Below the pieces are notes generated by a model. It did no database searches. It had not been told where the DNA came from and saw only the letters and a program-made list of their open reading frames with translations. This document shows positions 1 through 7,112 of a stretch of DNA of 18,129 bases, piece after piece; the first letter of the stretch is position 1, and each line of letters begins with the position of its first letter. This stretch comes from Chitinophagales bacterium (GTDB lineage: Bacteria; Bacteroidota; Bacteroidia; Chitinophagales; Chitinophagaceae), in the NCBI GenBank assembly GCA_025355935.1, contig JANXYS010000388.1:1-18129 (forward strand), written 5' to 3'. The position numbers and the translations under genes are program-made.

Positions 1-1
1 C

Positions 2-790
2 GGCAACAGCGCCAAAATCAATATGATTAGCCATGATATTGTTTATGAAGGAAAAATTGCAAAACTTGTACTTGCCAGCGATGTAACAGATAAAATTGCC
101 GCTGAAGAGAATTTAAAAAAGTCACATGAAGATTTAAGACAACTAGCTACCCATCTTGAACATATCAGGGAATCGGAGCGTACCTACATGGCACGGGAAA
201 TTCACGACGAACTTGGACAGCAGTTAACAGGACTAAAGATGGATATATCCTGGCTTAACAGGAAAATAAAATCGACTGACGAGGACGTTCTTCAAAAATT
301 GAAAGACACTATTCAGCTCATCGATAAAACCGTGATTACTGTCAGGCGTATTGCCACCCAGTTACGTCCCAGCATCCTTGATGACCTGGGGCTGGTGGCA
401 GCCATGGAATGGCAAAGCGAAGAGTTTGAAAAAAGATCTGAAATCAAAACGATCTTTAATACGAATGCAGGTAACCTTGAAGTATCTGCTGATATAGCAA
501 CGGGAATATTTCGAATCTTCCAGGAAAGCCTTACAAACGTATTGCGACATGCGGAGGCTACCGCAGTTTATCCATCTTTAAACGTTAGCGATAATAACCT
601 TGAGTTAGTAATAGAAGATAATGGAAAAGGATTCAATACCTCTGACATTCAAAGTAAACGAACATTAGGCTTGCTTGGGATGAAAGAACGAGTATTGATA
701 ATGGGCGGTACTTACCAGATTTCCAGCAACCCCGGGCAAGGAACATTGGTGAGAATTATAGTACCTTTAGAACACCTTAACAACAACTAA
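2..790 (+). CDS. Sensor histidine kinase, HisKA_3 type (5' partial)
   Basis: This is the C-terminal part of a two-component sensor kinase. The frame is open to the left edge, so the Met at 23 is internal and the real start is outside the window. Counting from that Met, residues 1-25 look like the end of a PAS/PAC sensor domain (ending ASDVTDK), followed by a coiled-coil linker. The HisKA_3 dimerisation box REIHDELGQQLTGLKMD has its phospho-accepting His at residue 61. The HATPase_c domain shows an N-box (FQESLTNVLRHAEA), a G1 box (EDNGKGF) and a G2 region (GLLGMKERV, then GQGT). The family autophosphorylates on His and passes phosphate to NarL/FixJ-type regulators, and such a gene begins 9 bp downstream, so the two form a kinase-regulator pair. 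No membrane segment is visible in the part seen. The signal sensed is unknown. Confidence 0.93.
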   Translation, partial: GNSAKINMISHDIVYEGKIAKLVLASDVTDKIAAEENLKKSHEDLRQLATHLEHIRESERTYMAREIHDELGQQLTGLKMDISWLNRKIKSTDEDVLQKLKDTIQLIDKTVITVRRIATQLRPSILDDLGLVAAMEWQSEEFEKRSEIKTIFNTNAGNLEVSADIATGIFRIFQESLTNVLRHAEATAVYPSLNVSDNNLELVIEDNGKGFNTSDIQSKRTLGLLGMKERVLIMGGTYQISSNPGQGTLVRIIVPLEHLNNN

Positions 791-799
791 ATTTAAATA

Positions 800-1429
800 A
801 TGCTTCGCATACTTATTGCAGACGATCACATTATCGTTAGACGAGGGTTAAGGCAAATATTGCTTGAAGGTTTCCCTTATGTTCACATTGAAGAAGTGCC
901 CGATGCCGAAGAAATGATTAAAAAGGTAATCAGCGCCGAGTGGGATGTTATTATCAGTGACCTCAGCATGCCCGGCCGAAGTGGACTTGACGCCCTTCAG
1001 CAAATAAAACAAATATCTCCTAAACTGCCCGTTCTCATTCTTAGCATTCACCCCGAAGAACAATATGCATTGCGCGTGCTTAAAGCCGGTGCGGCGGGCT
1101 ACCTGAGTAAAGACCTTGCGCCGGACGAATTGGTTAATGCAGTTAACCGGGTCTTGCTGGGAAAAAAATATATAACGGCCAGTATAGCCGAAAAACTTGC
1201 TTCAGTACTTGACCAGGACAATGACAGAAAGCTGCACGAGTCGCTATCTGACAGGGAGTTCTCAGTTTTGAAGTTTCTTGCAGCAGGGAAGTCGGTCTCA
1301 GAAATCGCAGAATCTATGTTCCTGAGTGTTACTACCGTCAGCACTTACCGCGCCCGCATTATGTCGAAGATGAGTATGAAAAGCAATGCTGACCTCACTT
1401 TATATGCAATAGAGCATAAACTTCTTTAA
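800..1429 (+). CDS. LuxR/NarL-family response regulator
   Basis: A 209-residue DNA-binding response regulator. The receiver domain (about 1-120) has the acidic pair D8-D9, phospho-acceptor D54 in the ISDLSMPG context, S82 and K104, so all the usual phosphorylation residues are present. A LuxR-type helix-turn-helix fills about 145-209, starting LSDREFSVLKFLAAGKS and containing the recognition helix around SVTTVSTYRARI. The length is normal for the NarL/FixJ family. The gene starts 9 bp after the kinase stop, which indicates co-transcription and that this is the cognate regulator. The target genes are not visible from sequence. Family assignment is very secure; biological role is unknown. Confidence 0.95.
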   Translation: MLRILIADDHIIVRRGLRQILLEGFPYVHIEEVPDAEEMIKKVISAEWDVIISDLSMPGRSGLDALQQIKQISPKLPVLILSIHPEEQYALRVLKAGAAGYLSKDLAPDELVNAVNRVLLGKKYITASIAEKLASVLDQDNDRKLHESLSDREFSVLKFLAAGKSVSEIAESMFLSVTTVSTYRARIMSKMSMKSNADLTLYAIEHKLL

Positions 1430-1577
1430 TATCACCTGAGGTCCAAAAGTCCTATCGGGGTGTAGTTGGATTTCTACGTACTTTTTTGCATTCATTTACA
1501 GGCATATAGCGGCTTGTATTACATAAAAACAACTTAACATGCGCTAGCTTTATAAAAAATGGTCCCTACTATTTTAA

Positions 1578-1946
1578 ATGAAGAAAATGAAAGTATTAAT
1601 TGTTGATGACGCCTTACTGGTTTTAACGCGCGTATCAGATATCATTAATGAGCTGGATTGCGTATCAGATGTTCTCATGGCTTTCACTTACCAGGATGCA
1701 ATAAATAAAGTTGCATCTGCCCGTCCTGATGTGGTATTGCTAGACATTCATTTGCGGGATAAAAGCGGAATAGAACTTCTTGATTTTATAAAGCGAAATT
1801 ATCCTTCCGTTAAAACCATTATGCTTACAAACCAAGTTCACAATAATTACAGGAGCCTTTGTGAGAAGATTGGGTCTGATCATTTTATCGACAAATCAAG
1901 CGAATTTGAACGTATTTCAGGGATCCTACAATCTTTTTGCGCTTAA
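1578..1946 (+). CDS. Single-domain (receiver-only) response regulator
   Basis: A 122-residue protein made only of a receiver domain, with no output domain. Key residues are intact: D10-D11, phospho-acceptor D56 (VVLLDIHLRDKSG), T84 and K106. The start at 1578 gives MKKMKVLIVDD; the Met three codons later is possible but changes little. It lies 148 bp after the LuxR-type regulator in the same direction, so it may be read from its own promoter, although I see no convincing promoter in that gap. Receiver-only proteins usually act as phosphate shuttles, phosphate sinks or protein-binding switches. By position it could accept phosphate from the upstream kinase, but this is inference. It faces the acyl-CoA synthetase gene tail to tail across a 104-bp gap with no clear terminator. 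Confidence 0.9.
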   Translation: MKKMKVLIVDDALLVLTRVSDIINELDCVSDVLMAFTYQDAINKVASARPDVVLLDIHLRDKSGIELLDFIKRNYPSVKTIMLTNQVHNNYRSLCEKIGSDHFIDKSSEFERISGILQSFCA

Positions 1947-2050
1947 AGATTATTAGCAGGCATACCTTTTTGCTTTATACTTTTCCTCACCTTATATAAA
2001 TGAAAAAACTCTTTATTTTCAGTCGGGAAATCAGCGATGTGAGGATAGCT

Positions 2051-3838
2051 TCAATGGTAAATTCTTTCAATAGCAGGCCTGAACTTCTCCATGATTACCT
2101 TTCGTTTTAGTTTAAGCGTCGGCGTTAGTTCCCCGGTTTCTATTGTCCACTCATCAGGAATCAGCTCAAATTTCTTAACCTGCTCAACATGATTAAAAAA
2201 CTTGTTAAAGGATTCAATGAGCTCTTTGTAGAGCGTTAAAACTTTTGGGTTATGGATTGCATCACTGTTCGTGGTAAACGGAATTTCTTTTTGTCTCATC
2301 CATTCTTTTAGATTTGGTATAGAGGGTACTATAAGGGCACCGACAAATTTTTCTTCCGCTCCTACAATCATCATCTGCTCTACAAATGGTGATTCTTTCA
2401 TTTTGTTCTCGATAGGCTGGGGAGCTACATATTTACCACCGCTGGTTTTAAATAATTCTTTTTTTCGGTCTGTAATTTTTAAATATTTCTCATTCTCCAT
2501 TACCCCTATATCGCCGGTATGTAGCCAGCCATCTATAACAGTTTCCCGGGTTAAGTCGGGCCTCTTATAATAACCCATCATCACGCTAGGCCCTTTAACA
2601 CAGATTTCTCCATCTGCCTCAATTTTTACCTCCTGGCCCTTTATCGGCAACCCGACAGTTCCAAATTTGGTTCCCTTACTTCGTTTGCTGTTAACACTTA
2701 TTACGGGGCTATTTTCCGTAGGTCCGTAACCTTCATAAATAGGTATTTTTGCTGCGCTGAAAATTCGTAGAAGCCTCACCTGGCAGGCCGCGCCGCCAGT
2801 TATGATAACCTCAATTTTATTGCCCAGTGCTTCACGCCATTTACTGAACACAAGTTTGTTTGCTACAGCAAGTTGTAAGCGGTAACTAAGACTTCCTTTA
2901 TTAATTGCATCATAATTATTTCCCAGGTCAACAGCCCAATAAAATAATTTCTTTTTTACTCCATTGAGTTCCGCACCTTTGCTCATAATTTTTTCGTATA
3001 CTTTTTCCAGTAATCGCGGTACTGTACAAAATATATTTGGTTGGACGTCTTTCAGATCTTCGGCTATTGTATCAAGGCTTTGCGCATAGTAGATAGAGAT
3101 GCCGCTATTGATATAAATGAAAGACACCATTCGTTCAAATATATGATTCAATGGTAAAAAACTTAGCGCCCTCCCGGTTACGTCATCTTCAAATGGAAAG
3201 CTCTCTTTTGAATTCAGAACATTCATTACAATATTGCGGTGAGACAGCATTACGCCCTTCGGGGTACCGGTAGTGCCTGATGTATAAATGATAGTTGCAC
3301 AATGATCGGCAGTTATCTGGTCCTTCAGCTTTTCAACTTCTTCAAGTTCGCTGGGAGCAACATTATCAATGAGTGCATGCCAACCTTCCGTTCCTTCCAT
3401 TGCATCGAAACTTAAAATCCCTTGGATTGAAGGGACTTTGCCCCTTACATCCTTTACTTTTTCCAGTATGTCCTGTCCGCTAACAAATACATATTTTATG
3501 GAGGCATCATTGAAAATAAATTCGAGTTCGTTTACTTTGGTTGTCGGATAAATGGGGCACAAAATTGCCCCGATTTGCTGGCAGGCCATATCAAGGATAA
3601 GCCACTCGGGCCTGTTTGCTGATATCAAGGCGATTTTGTCCTGGGTATCAGCAGTCATTTCATTTCCTGAAACTCCAAGTTTTAATAAACCAGCGCTCAA
3701 CTTGTTTACAAGATCTGTTACCACGGCCGTGCTCAACGGAACCCACTCTCCGTTCACTTTACCTGTAAGCATATCATCTTTAGGAAATTTTTCCAGTTGT
3801 GTATAAAGGAAATCGAAAATCCGGGATTGATCGTTCAT
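2051..3838 (-). CDS. Long-chain acyl-CoA synthetase (AMP-forming)
   Basis: A 595-residue ANL-superfamily enzyme that activates fatty acids to acyl-CoA through an acyl-adenylate. The P-loop-like A3 motif is IIYTSGTTGTPKGVM with its Tyr at residue 185. The A5 motif YGPTE runs 371-375, HTGD ends at D443, and TDRKKELFKTSGGKYVAP is the linker/A8 region before the C-terminal domain. Length and motif order match FadD/FAA-type long-chain synthetases, including the form common in Bacteroidota. The frame stays open upstream to 3910, but those extra codons would come from the terminator of the previous gene. The Met at 3838 (MNDQSRIFDF) gives the normal family N-terminus. Its promoter must lie in the roughly 50 bp after that terminator or depend on read-through. 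Roles in uptake or recycling of fatty acids are likely; chain-length preference cannot be read from sequence. Confidence 0.93.
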   Translation of the reverse strand: MNDQSRIFDFLYTQLEKFPKDDMLTGKVNGEWVPLSTAVVTDLVNKLSAGLLKLGVSGNEMTADTQDKIALISANRPEWLILDMACQQIGAILCPIYPTTKVNELEFIFNDASIKYVFVSGQDILEKVKDVRGKVPSIQGILSFDAMEGTEGWHALIDNVAPSELEEVEKLKDQITADHCATIIYTSGTTGTPKGVMLSHRNIVMNVLNSKESFPFEDDVTGRALSFLPLNHIFERMVSFIYINSGISIYYAQSLDTIAEDLKDVQPNIFCTVPRLLEKVYEKIMSKGAELNGVKKKLFYWAVDLGNNYDAINKGSLSYRLQLAVANKLVFSKWREALGNKIEVIITGGAACQVRLLRIFSAAKIPIYEGYGPTENSPVISVNSKRSKGTKFGTVGLPIKGQEVKIEADGEICVKGPSVMMGYYKRPDLTRETVIDGWLHTGDIGVMENEKYLKITDRKKELFKTSGGKYVAPQPIENKMKESPFVEQMMIVGAEEKFVGALIVPSIPNLKEWMRQKEIPFTTNSDAIHNPKVLTLYKELIESFNKFFNHVEQVKKFELIPDEWTIETGELTPTLKLKRKVIMEKFRPAIERIYH

Positions 3839-3889
3839 ATCTATGGGCAATTTCTTTTGGCAAAACAATTCGTAAAACCTAAGGTAAAT

Positions 3890-3917
3890 AAAAAAAGCCA
3901 TCCTCTTCAAGGATGGC
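3890..3917 (-). terminator. Intrinsic terminator after the YceI-like gene
   Basis: On the - strand a perfect 7-bp stem GCCATCC/GGATGGC (3917-3911 with 3903-3897) encloses a 7-nt loop and is followed by seven T (3896-3890). It lies 23 bp after the YceI-like gene stop in the right orientation. It also excludes the upstream alternative start of the acyl-CoA synthetase. Confidence 0.9.
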
Positions 3918-3939
3918 CCGTATATATGAAGTTGTGAAT

Positions 3940-4608
3940 TTATTTCCTGGTCGCTGAAATTGATAATTTAATATTTACAGTTTTACTAATAACCCAATCC
4001 TGGGGGTTATTCGGACCTTTGTAATTAATTCCCCATTGGGTTCGGTCGATGTTAAAATCCGCACTAGCTGCTGCTGTTTTTGCATCAACAGTTACTTTCG
4101 CGGGGAAAGAAATGCTTTTAGTACTGTCTTTAAGGGTAAGATTTCCTTTTATTGTGTGAGTTGCATCCCTAAAGATTAAATCTTTTTTTGAACTGTCGGC
4201 TTTAAAAGGAGAAACTGAAATGATCTCAAATGTAGCTGTGGGATATTTCGAAACATCAAAAAAATCAGGACTTTTTAAATGGCCTTCAAGTTTATTTTTA
4301 TTCTCTATGTCTGTTGCCATATCGATATTTTTTAACGAAGCCATATCGATAGTGAACTTTCCGCCGGTAAGCGCATTATCCTGGACCATTAAAGCGCCAT
4401 CCCGTAGCTTAAACGTGCCCTGATGTTGTCTTGTAGGTTTTGACCCCGTCCAATTAACAACTGAAGTTGTATCAACTGTATAAGCAGTACCGCCTGTAGC
4501 GACAACAGTCTCTTTACTGCCAGTAACTCCTTCATCTGCCTTGGGAGCATTATTACACGCGCTTACTGAAATGATTATTGAAGCAATAATAAAATTTAGT
4601 TTTTTCAT
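3940..4608 (-). CDS. YceI-family lipoprotein
   Basis: A 222-residue secreted lipoprotein. The N-terminus is a type II signal peptide with lipobox SVSAC and lipidated Cys at residue 18, followed by a polar linker. From about residue 45 to the end is a YceI-like domain: VDTTSVVNWTGSKP near the start, then FTIDMASLKNIDM, HLKSPDFFDVSKYPTATFEI, a KGNLTLKDSTKSISFPAKV stretch, and FNIDRTQWGINY near the end. YceI proteins form a lipocalin-like barrel that in known members binds long isoprenoid-like lipids; periplasmic lipid binding is therefore likely, but the ligand here is unknown. The lipid anchor differs from the soluble E. coli protein. It has its own promoter-like site just upstream and a strong terminator downstream, so it appears to be a single-gene transcription unit. 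Confidence 0.92.
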   Translation of the reverse strand: MKKLNFIIASIIISVSACNNAPKADEGVTGSKETVVATGGTAYTVDTTSVVNWTGSKPTRQHQGTFKLRDGALMVQDNALTGGKFTIDMASLKNIDMATDIENKNKLEGHLKSPDFFDVSKYPTATFEIISVSPFKADSSKKDLIFRDATHTIKGNLTLKDSTKSISFPAKVTVDAKTAAASADFNIDRTQWGINYKGPNNPQDWVISKTVNIKLSISATRK

Positions 4609-4627
4609 GATTTAGATTTTTGATTCG

Positions 4628-4658
4628 CAAAAGTAGGGAAACAATGTTTAAACACCAA
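4628..4658 (-). promoter_or_regulatory. Bacteroidota-type promoter of the YceI-like gene
   Basis: On the - strand, TTG (4658-4656) is followed by exactly 20 bp and then TACTTTTG (4635-4628). This matches the Bacteroidota primary-sigma consensus (TTG, 19-21 bp, TAnnTTTG). The start codon is 19 nt further on. The spacer holds the perfect palindrome TGTTTAAACA (4645-4654). Confidence 0.65.
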
Positions 4659-4665
4659 TTTATAT

Positions 4666-5670
4666 TCAGTGGTAATATTGGCCTCCAGGAACTTTAAATA
4701 TTCTTCCTTTTTGAAATTCAGTAAAAGCAAGGTTTTCGGTGGTATGTGTGTTAATCCAACTCTGGTAGCCCATAAGATTTTGGACAGAACCAAAGAGCCA
4801 CTGATTGTAGGCTTCAAACAAGCCATCTTTCAGTAACTGTTGTTGCAATTCAAATAGTTTCACAGGCAGGCCCGCTTGTTGGTTATTGAACCAGTTTAAA
4901 ATAAACCTGGTTCTTATCATTGTAAGGGACTCAGCACTGATTCCTAATCCGGCAAGTGTGGCTTGTTTATTCATCTCGTGCAGGAATGCTTTTACAAAAT
5001 TATTTTTGTCCTTGTTGTTAGCTTCCAAATCAGTATCTGTAAACAACTTTTTGTAACTGTCGAGCAGAAACTGTTTTACTTCCGGAGCCTTATTACTATT
5101 TGGTTCCATGTTAATAAAAGTTTCACCATAAAGGATACTCCAGACTTTGTCATTCGTTAAAAAATAATATCTGGCTGCATTATAATAATTTTTGCTGTAA
5201 GCCGGATCCGACTGTATACCTTTTTCCCATTGTTTAATAGCGTCATAATCCTGTTGTGCATACATTAATTCTCCCAACTCATTGTAAAGAGGTCCGCTTT
5301 CCGGAAACTTCTTGATACCTTTCCGGTACATTCTATCGCAATCCTTGAGAAGATTCAGTTGCTTATAAATATTTCCGGCTATTTGAAAAGACTGGTCGTC
5401 GGCCTGTTCATTGTCAAGTATGGGCTTAATAACTTCAAGCGCCTTTGAATTATCTTTCTGGTAATAATAGCTCATGGCGAGATCTTTCGACATCTCGATA
5501 TTTTTAGGATCCTGCAGAAGGCCCCGTTGCAAAACAACTATGGCATTTGCATAGTCGCCTTGTCTTATAAAGGCCTTAGCTGTTTCCTGTAACTCCCCCC
5601 GGCCTTGAGCAGTCAATTTCAAAGGCGCAATGCTAATTGCGAACATGCACACCACAAGTAATTTTTTCAT
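4666..5670 (-). CDS. Secreted tetratricopeptide-repeat protein
   Basis: A 334-residue exported protein. Residues 1-21 (MKKLLVVCMFAISIAPLKLT) form a signal peptide, probably cut after TAQ or near it. About four to five TPR units follow (roughly 25-200), recognisable by repeats such as GDYANAIVVLQRGLLQDPKN, LKDCDRMYRKGIKKFPES and DYDAIKQWEKGIQSDPAY. The remaining part to the end has no motif I recognise. TPR proteins mediate protein-protein contacts; the partner is unknown. The frame is open 24 codons further upstream, but that extension would translate through the terminator hairpin of the DUF1015 gene, so the signal-peptide Met at 5670 is preferred. The ATG is only 12 nt beyond the terminator T-tract, an unusually tight arrangement. 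Only 57 bp separate its stop from the start of the YceI-like gene, but that gene has its own promoter. Confidence 0.87.
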   Translation of the reverse strand: MKKLLVVCMFAISIAPLKLTAQGRGELQETAKAFIRQGDYANAIVVLQRGLLQDPKNIEMSKDLAMSYYYQKDNSKALEVIKPILDNEQADDQSFQIAGNIYKQLNLLKDCDRMYRKGIKKFPESGPLYNELGELMYAQQDYDAIKQWEKGIQSDPAYSKNYYNAARYYFLTNDKVWSILYGETFINMEPNSNKAPEVKQFLLDSYKKLFTDTDLEANNKDKNNFVKAFLHEMNKQATLAGLGISAESLTMIRTRFILNWFNNQQAGLPVKLFELQQQLLKDGLFEAYNQWLFGSVQNLMGYQSWINTHTTENLAFTEFQKGRIFKVPGGQYYH

Positions 5671-5682
5671 TGTTGTAAAGAT

Positions 5683-5710
5683 AAAAAAAAGAGGCGTTTG
5701 AAACGCCTCT
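5683..5710 (-). terminator. Intrinsic terminator after the DUF1015 gene
   Basis: On the - strand AGAGGCG/CGCCTCT arms (5710-5704 and 5696-5690) with further T-A pairs closing toward a small loop are followed by a run of eight T and then ATC. The hairpin lies 44 bp past the DUF1015 gene stop. It ends just before the TPR gene, so it could also act on that gene's leader. Confidence 0.9.
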
Positions 5711-5754
5711 TCCAGTATGAATTGTTGAACTGTTGCAACCAAACAATATTTTAA

Positions 5755-6984
5755 TCAATCGATGAGATGTGTAAGAAGCCCGTCTCTCAATTTCGGTTCA
5801 AACCACGTGCTTTTTGGCGGCATAACTTCTCCACTATCCGCAACATCAAATAACTGCCCGATTGTTACAGGGTATAATGAAATTGCGAGCGCCATTTCAC
5901 CACTGTCAACCCTTTTTTCCAGTTCGGAAAGTCCGCGAATACCGCCTACGAAGTCAATCCTTTTATTAGTACGCTGATCCGCAATGTCCAGGATGGGAGT
6001 GAGCACATGATTTTGCAAAATACTAATATCGAGCGCGGCTACGGGATCATGTTGTTCATCTTGTTTTCTTAAGGTTAATTTAAACCATTTTTTATTTAGA
6101 TAAAAGCCGAACTGACCGGGTGCCGCGGGTTTGAACGCCTCTTTTGTTTCTTTGATATCAAAAGTTGATGAAAGTTTTTCCTGAAACTCCTGCAATGATA
6201 ATCCATTCAGATCCTTAATGAGCCTGTTATAGTCAAGAATATGAAGTTGGTCTGATGGGAAAAGCGTTGTGAGAAAAAACTTTGCATTTTCGGGAACTTC
6301 ACCACTCAGTGCCTGGCGAACTTTGGCCGCGGAAGCAGCCCTGTGATGTCCATCTGCAATATACGATGCTGGTACTTCTGTTTTAAACAGATGGGTTATA
6401 TGTGCAATGGTATCATCGTCATTTACGATCCAAATACTATGCTGAACGCCGTCGTCAGCGATAAAATCATATTGGCAATTTTTCTCAGATATCCATTTGT
6501 TTATAATTGCATCTATCGACTCTACCTTTTTATAAGCAAGGAATACATTTCCCGTTTGAGCCCCAGTGACTTTGATATGAGTTATCCTGTCAAGTTCTTT
6601 TTCAGGCCGGGTAAACTCATGTTTTTTGATAAGTCCATTGTCATAGTCATCTACTGAGCTACCGCAAACCAAACCTGATTGCGTTCGGCCATTCATTTTT
6701 AAGCTATAAATATAATAGCAAGGCTTACTTTCCCTAAATAAAATATTTCGACTTACGAAGGCACTTAAATTTTCTTTCGCTTTTTCATACACTGCGGCTG
6801 AGTGTATATCAATGTTTTCAGGAAGGTCAATTTCACTTTTGGTAATATGTAAAAAAGAGCTTGGATTGCCCTGAGCTTCAATTTTTGCTTCTTTGCTGCT
6901 AAGCACATCGTAGGGCTTCGAAGCAACAGCCTTAGCATGTTGTGCTTCTGGCCGAAGAGCTTTAAAAGGAGTAATCGTTATCAT
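5755..6984 (-). CDS. DUF1015 family protein, SerC-linked, possible ParB/SerK-like kinase
   Basis: A 409-residue cytoplasmic protein that I recognise as DUF1015 (COG4198 type). Typical family features are the N-terminal ITPFKALRP followed by SKPYDVLSSKEA, and the conserved SYIADGHHRAASAAKVR with Asp-Gly-His-His-Arg at residues 211-215. There is no signal peptide or membrane segment. The function of the family is not established as far as I know. It lies 128 bp downstream of serC in the same direction with no clear terminator between them, and ends at a strong terminator, so a serC-DUF1015 operon is likely. The DGHHR-x-x-A-A pattern resembles the signature of ParB/sulfiredoxin-fold proteins that include the free-serine kinase SerK. 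From this plus the neighbour I infer a role in serine or phosphoserine metabolism. Family identity is secure; the kinase idea is a hypothesis. Confidence 0.88.
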   Translation of the reverse strand: MITITPFKALRPEAQHAKAVASKPYDVLSSKEAKIEAQGNPSSFLHITKSEIDLPENIDIHSAAVYEKAKENLSAFVSRNILFRESKPCYYIYSLKMNGRTQSGLVCGSSVDDYDNGLIKKHEFTRPEKELDRITHIKVTGAQTGNVFLAYKKVESIDAIINKWISEKNCQYDFIADDGVQHSIWIVNDDDTIAHITHLFKTEVPASYIADGHHRAASAAKVRQALSGEVPENAKFFLTTLFPSDQLHILDYNRLIKDLNGLSLQEFQEKLSSTFDIKETKEAFKPAAPGQFGFYLNKKWFKLTLRKQDEQHDPVAALDISILQNHVLTPILDIADQRTNKRIDFVGGIRGLSELEKRVDSGEMALAISLYPVTIGQLFDVADSGEVMPPKSTWFEPKLRDGLLTHLID

Positions 6985-7112
6985 AATATTTAAAACGAGG
7001 CTGAATTCAGTTTATGGAGCTGGTAAATATACTCAACTTGCTGTTCAAAAATTATTTTTCAGTCTAAATTATACTGTATAAACCAGACGGTGCCCAGCTC
7101 AAAAGCATTGGG

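Noticed and set aside
1430..1577. Promoter for the receiver-only protein
   Set aside because: I found T-rich sequence but no acceptable TTG-20-TAnnTTTG arrangement, so no promoter is called.
1984..2044. CCTCAC and GTGAGG inverted arms in the convergent gap
   Set aside because: Arms are only 6 bp and about 50 bp apart with no T-run, so not a convincing terminator or regulatory hairpin.
2000..2113. 37-codon + strand ORF beginning MKKLFIFSREIS between the receiver gene and the acyl-CoA synthetase
   Set aside because: More than half of it lies antisense over the end of the acyl-CoA synthetase gene, and it shows no domain or other coding evidence beyond an open frame.
7085..7112. Possible hairpin just after serC on the - strand (CCCA...TGGG)
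   Set aside because: The stem has a bulge and is not followed by a T-run, so I do not call it a terminator; serC-DUF1015 co-transcription stays plausible.
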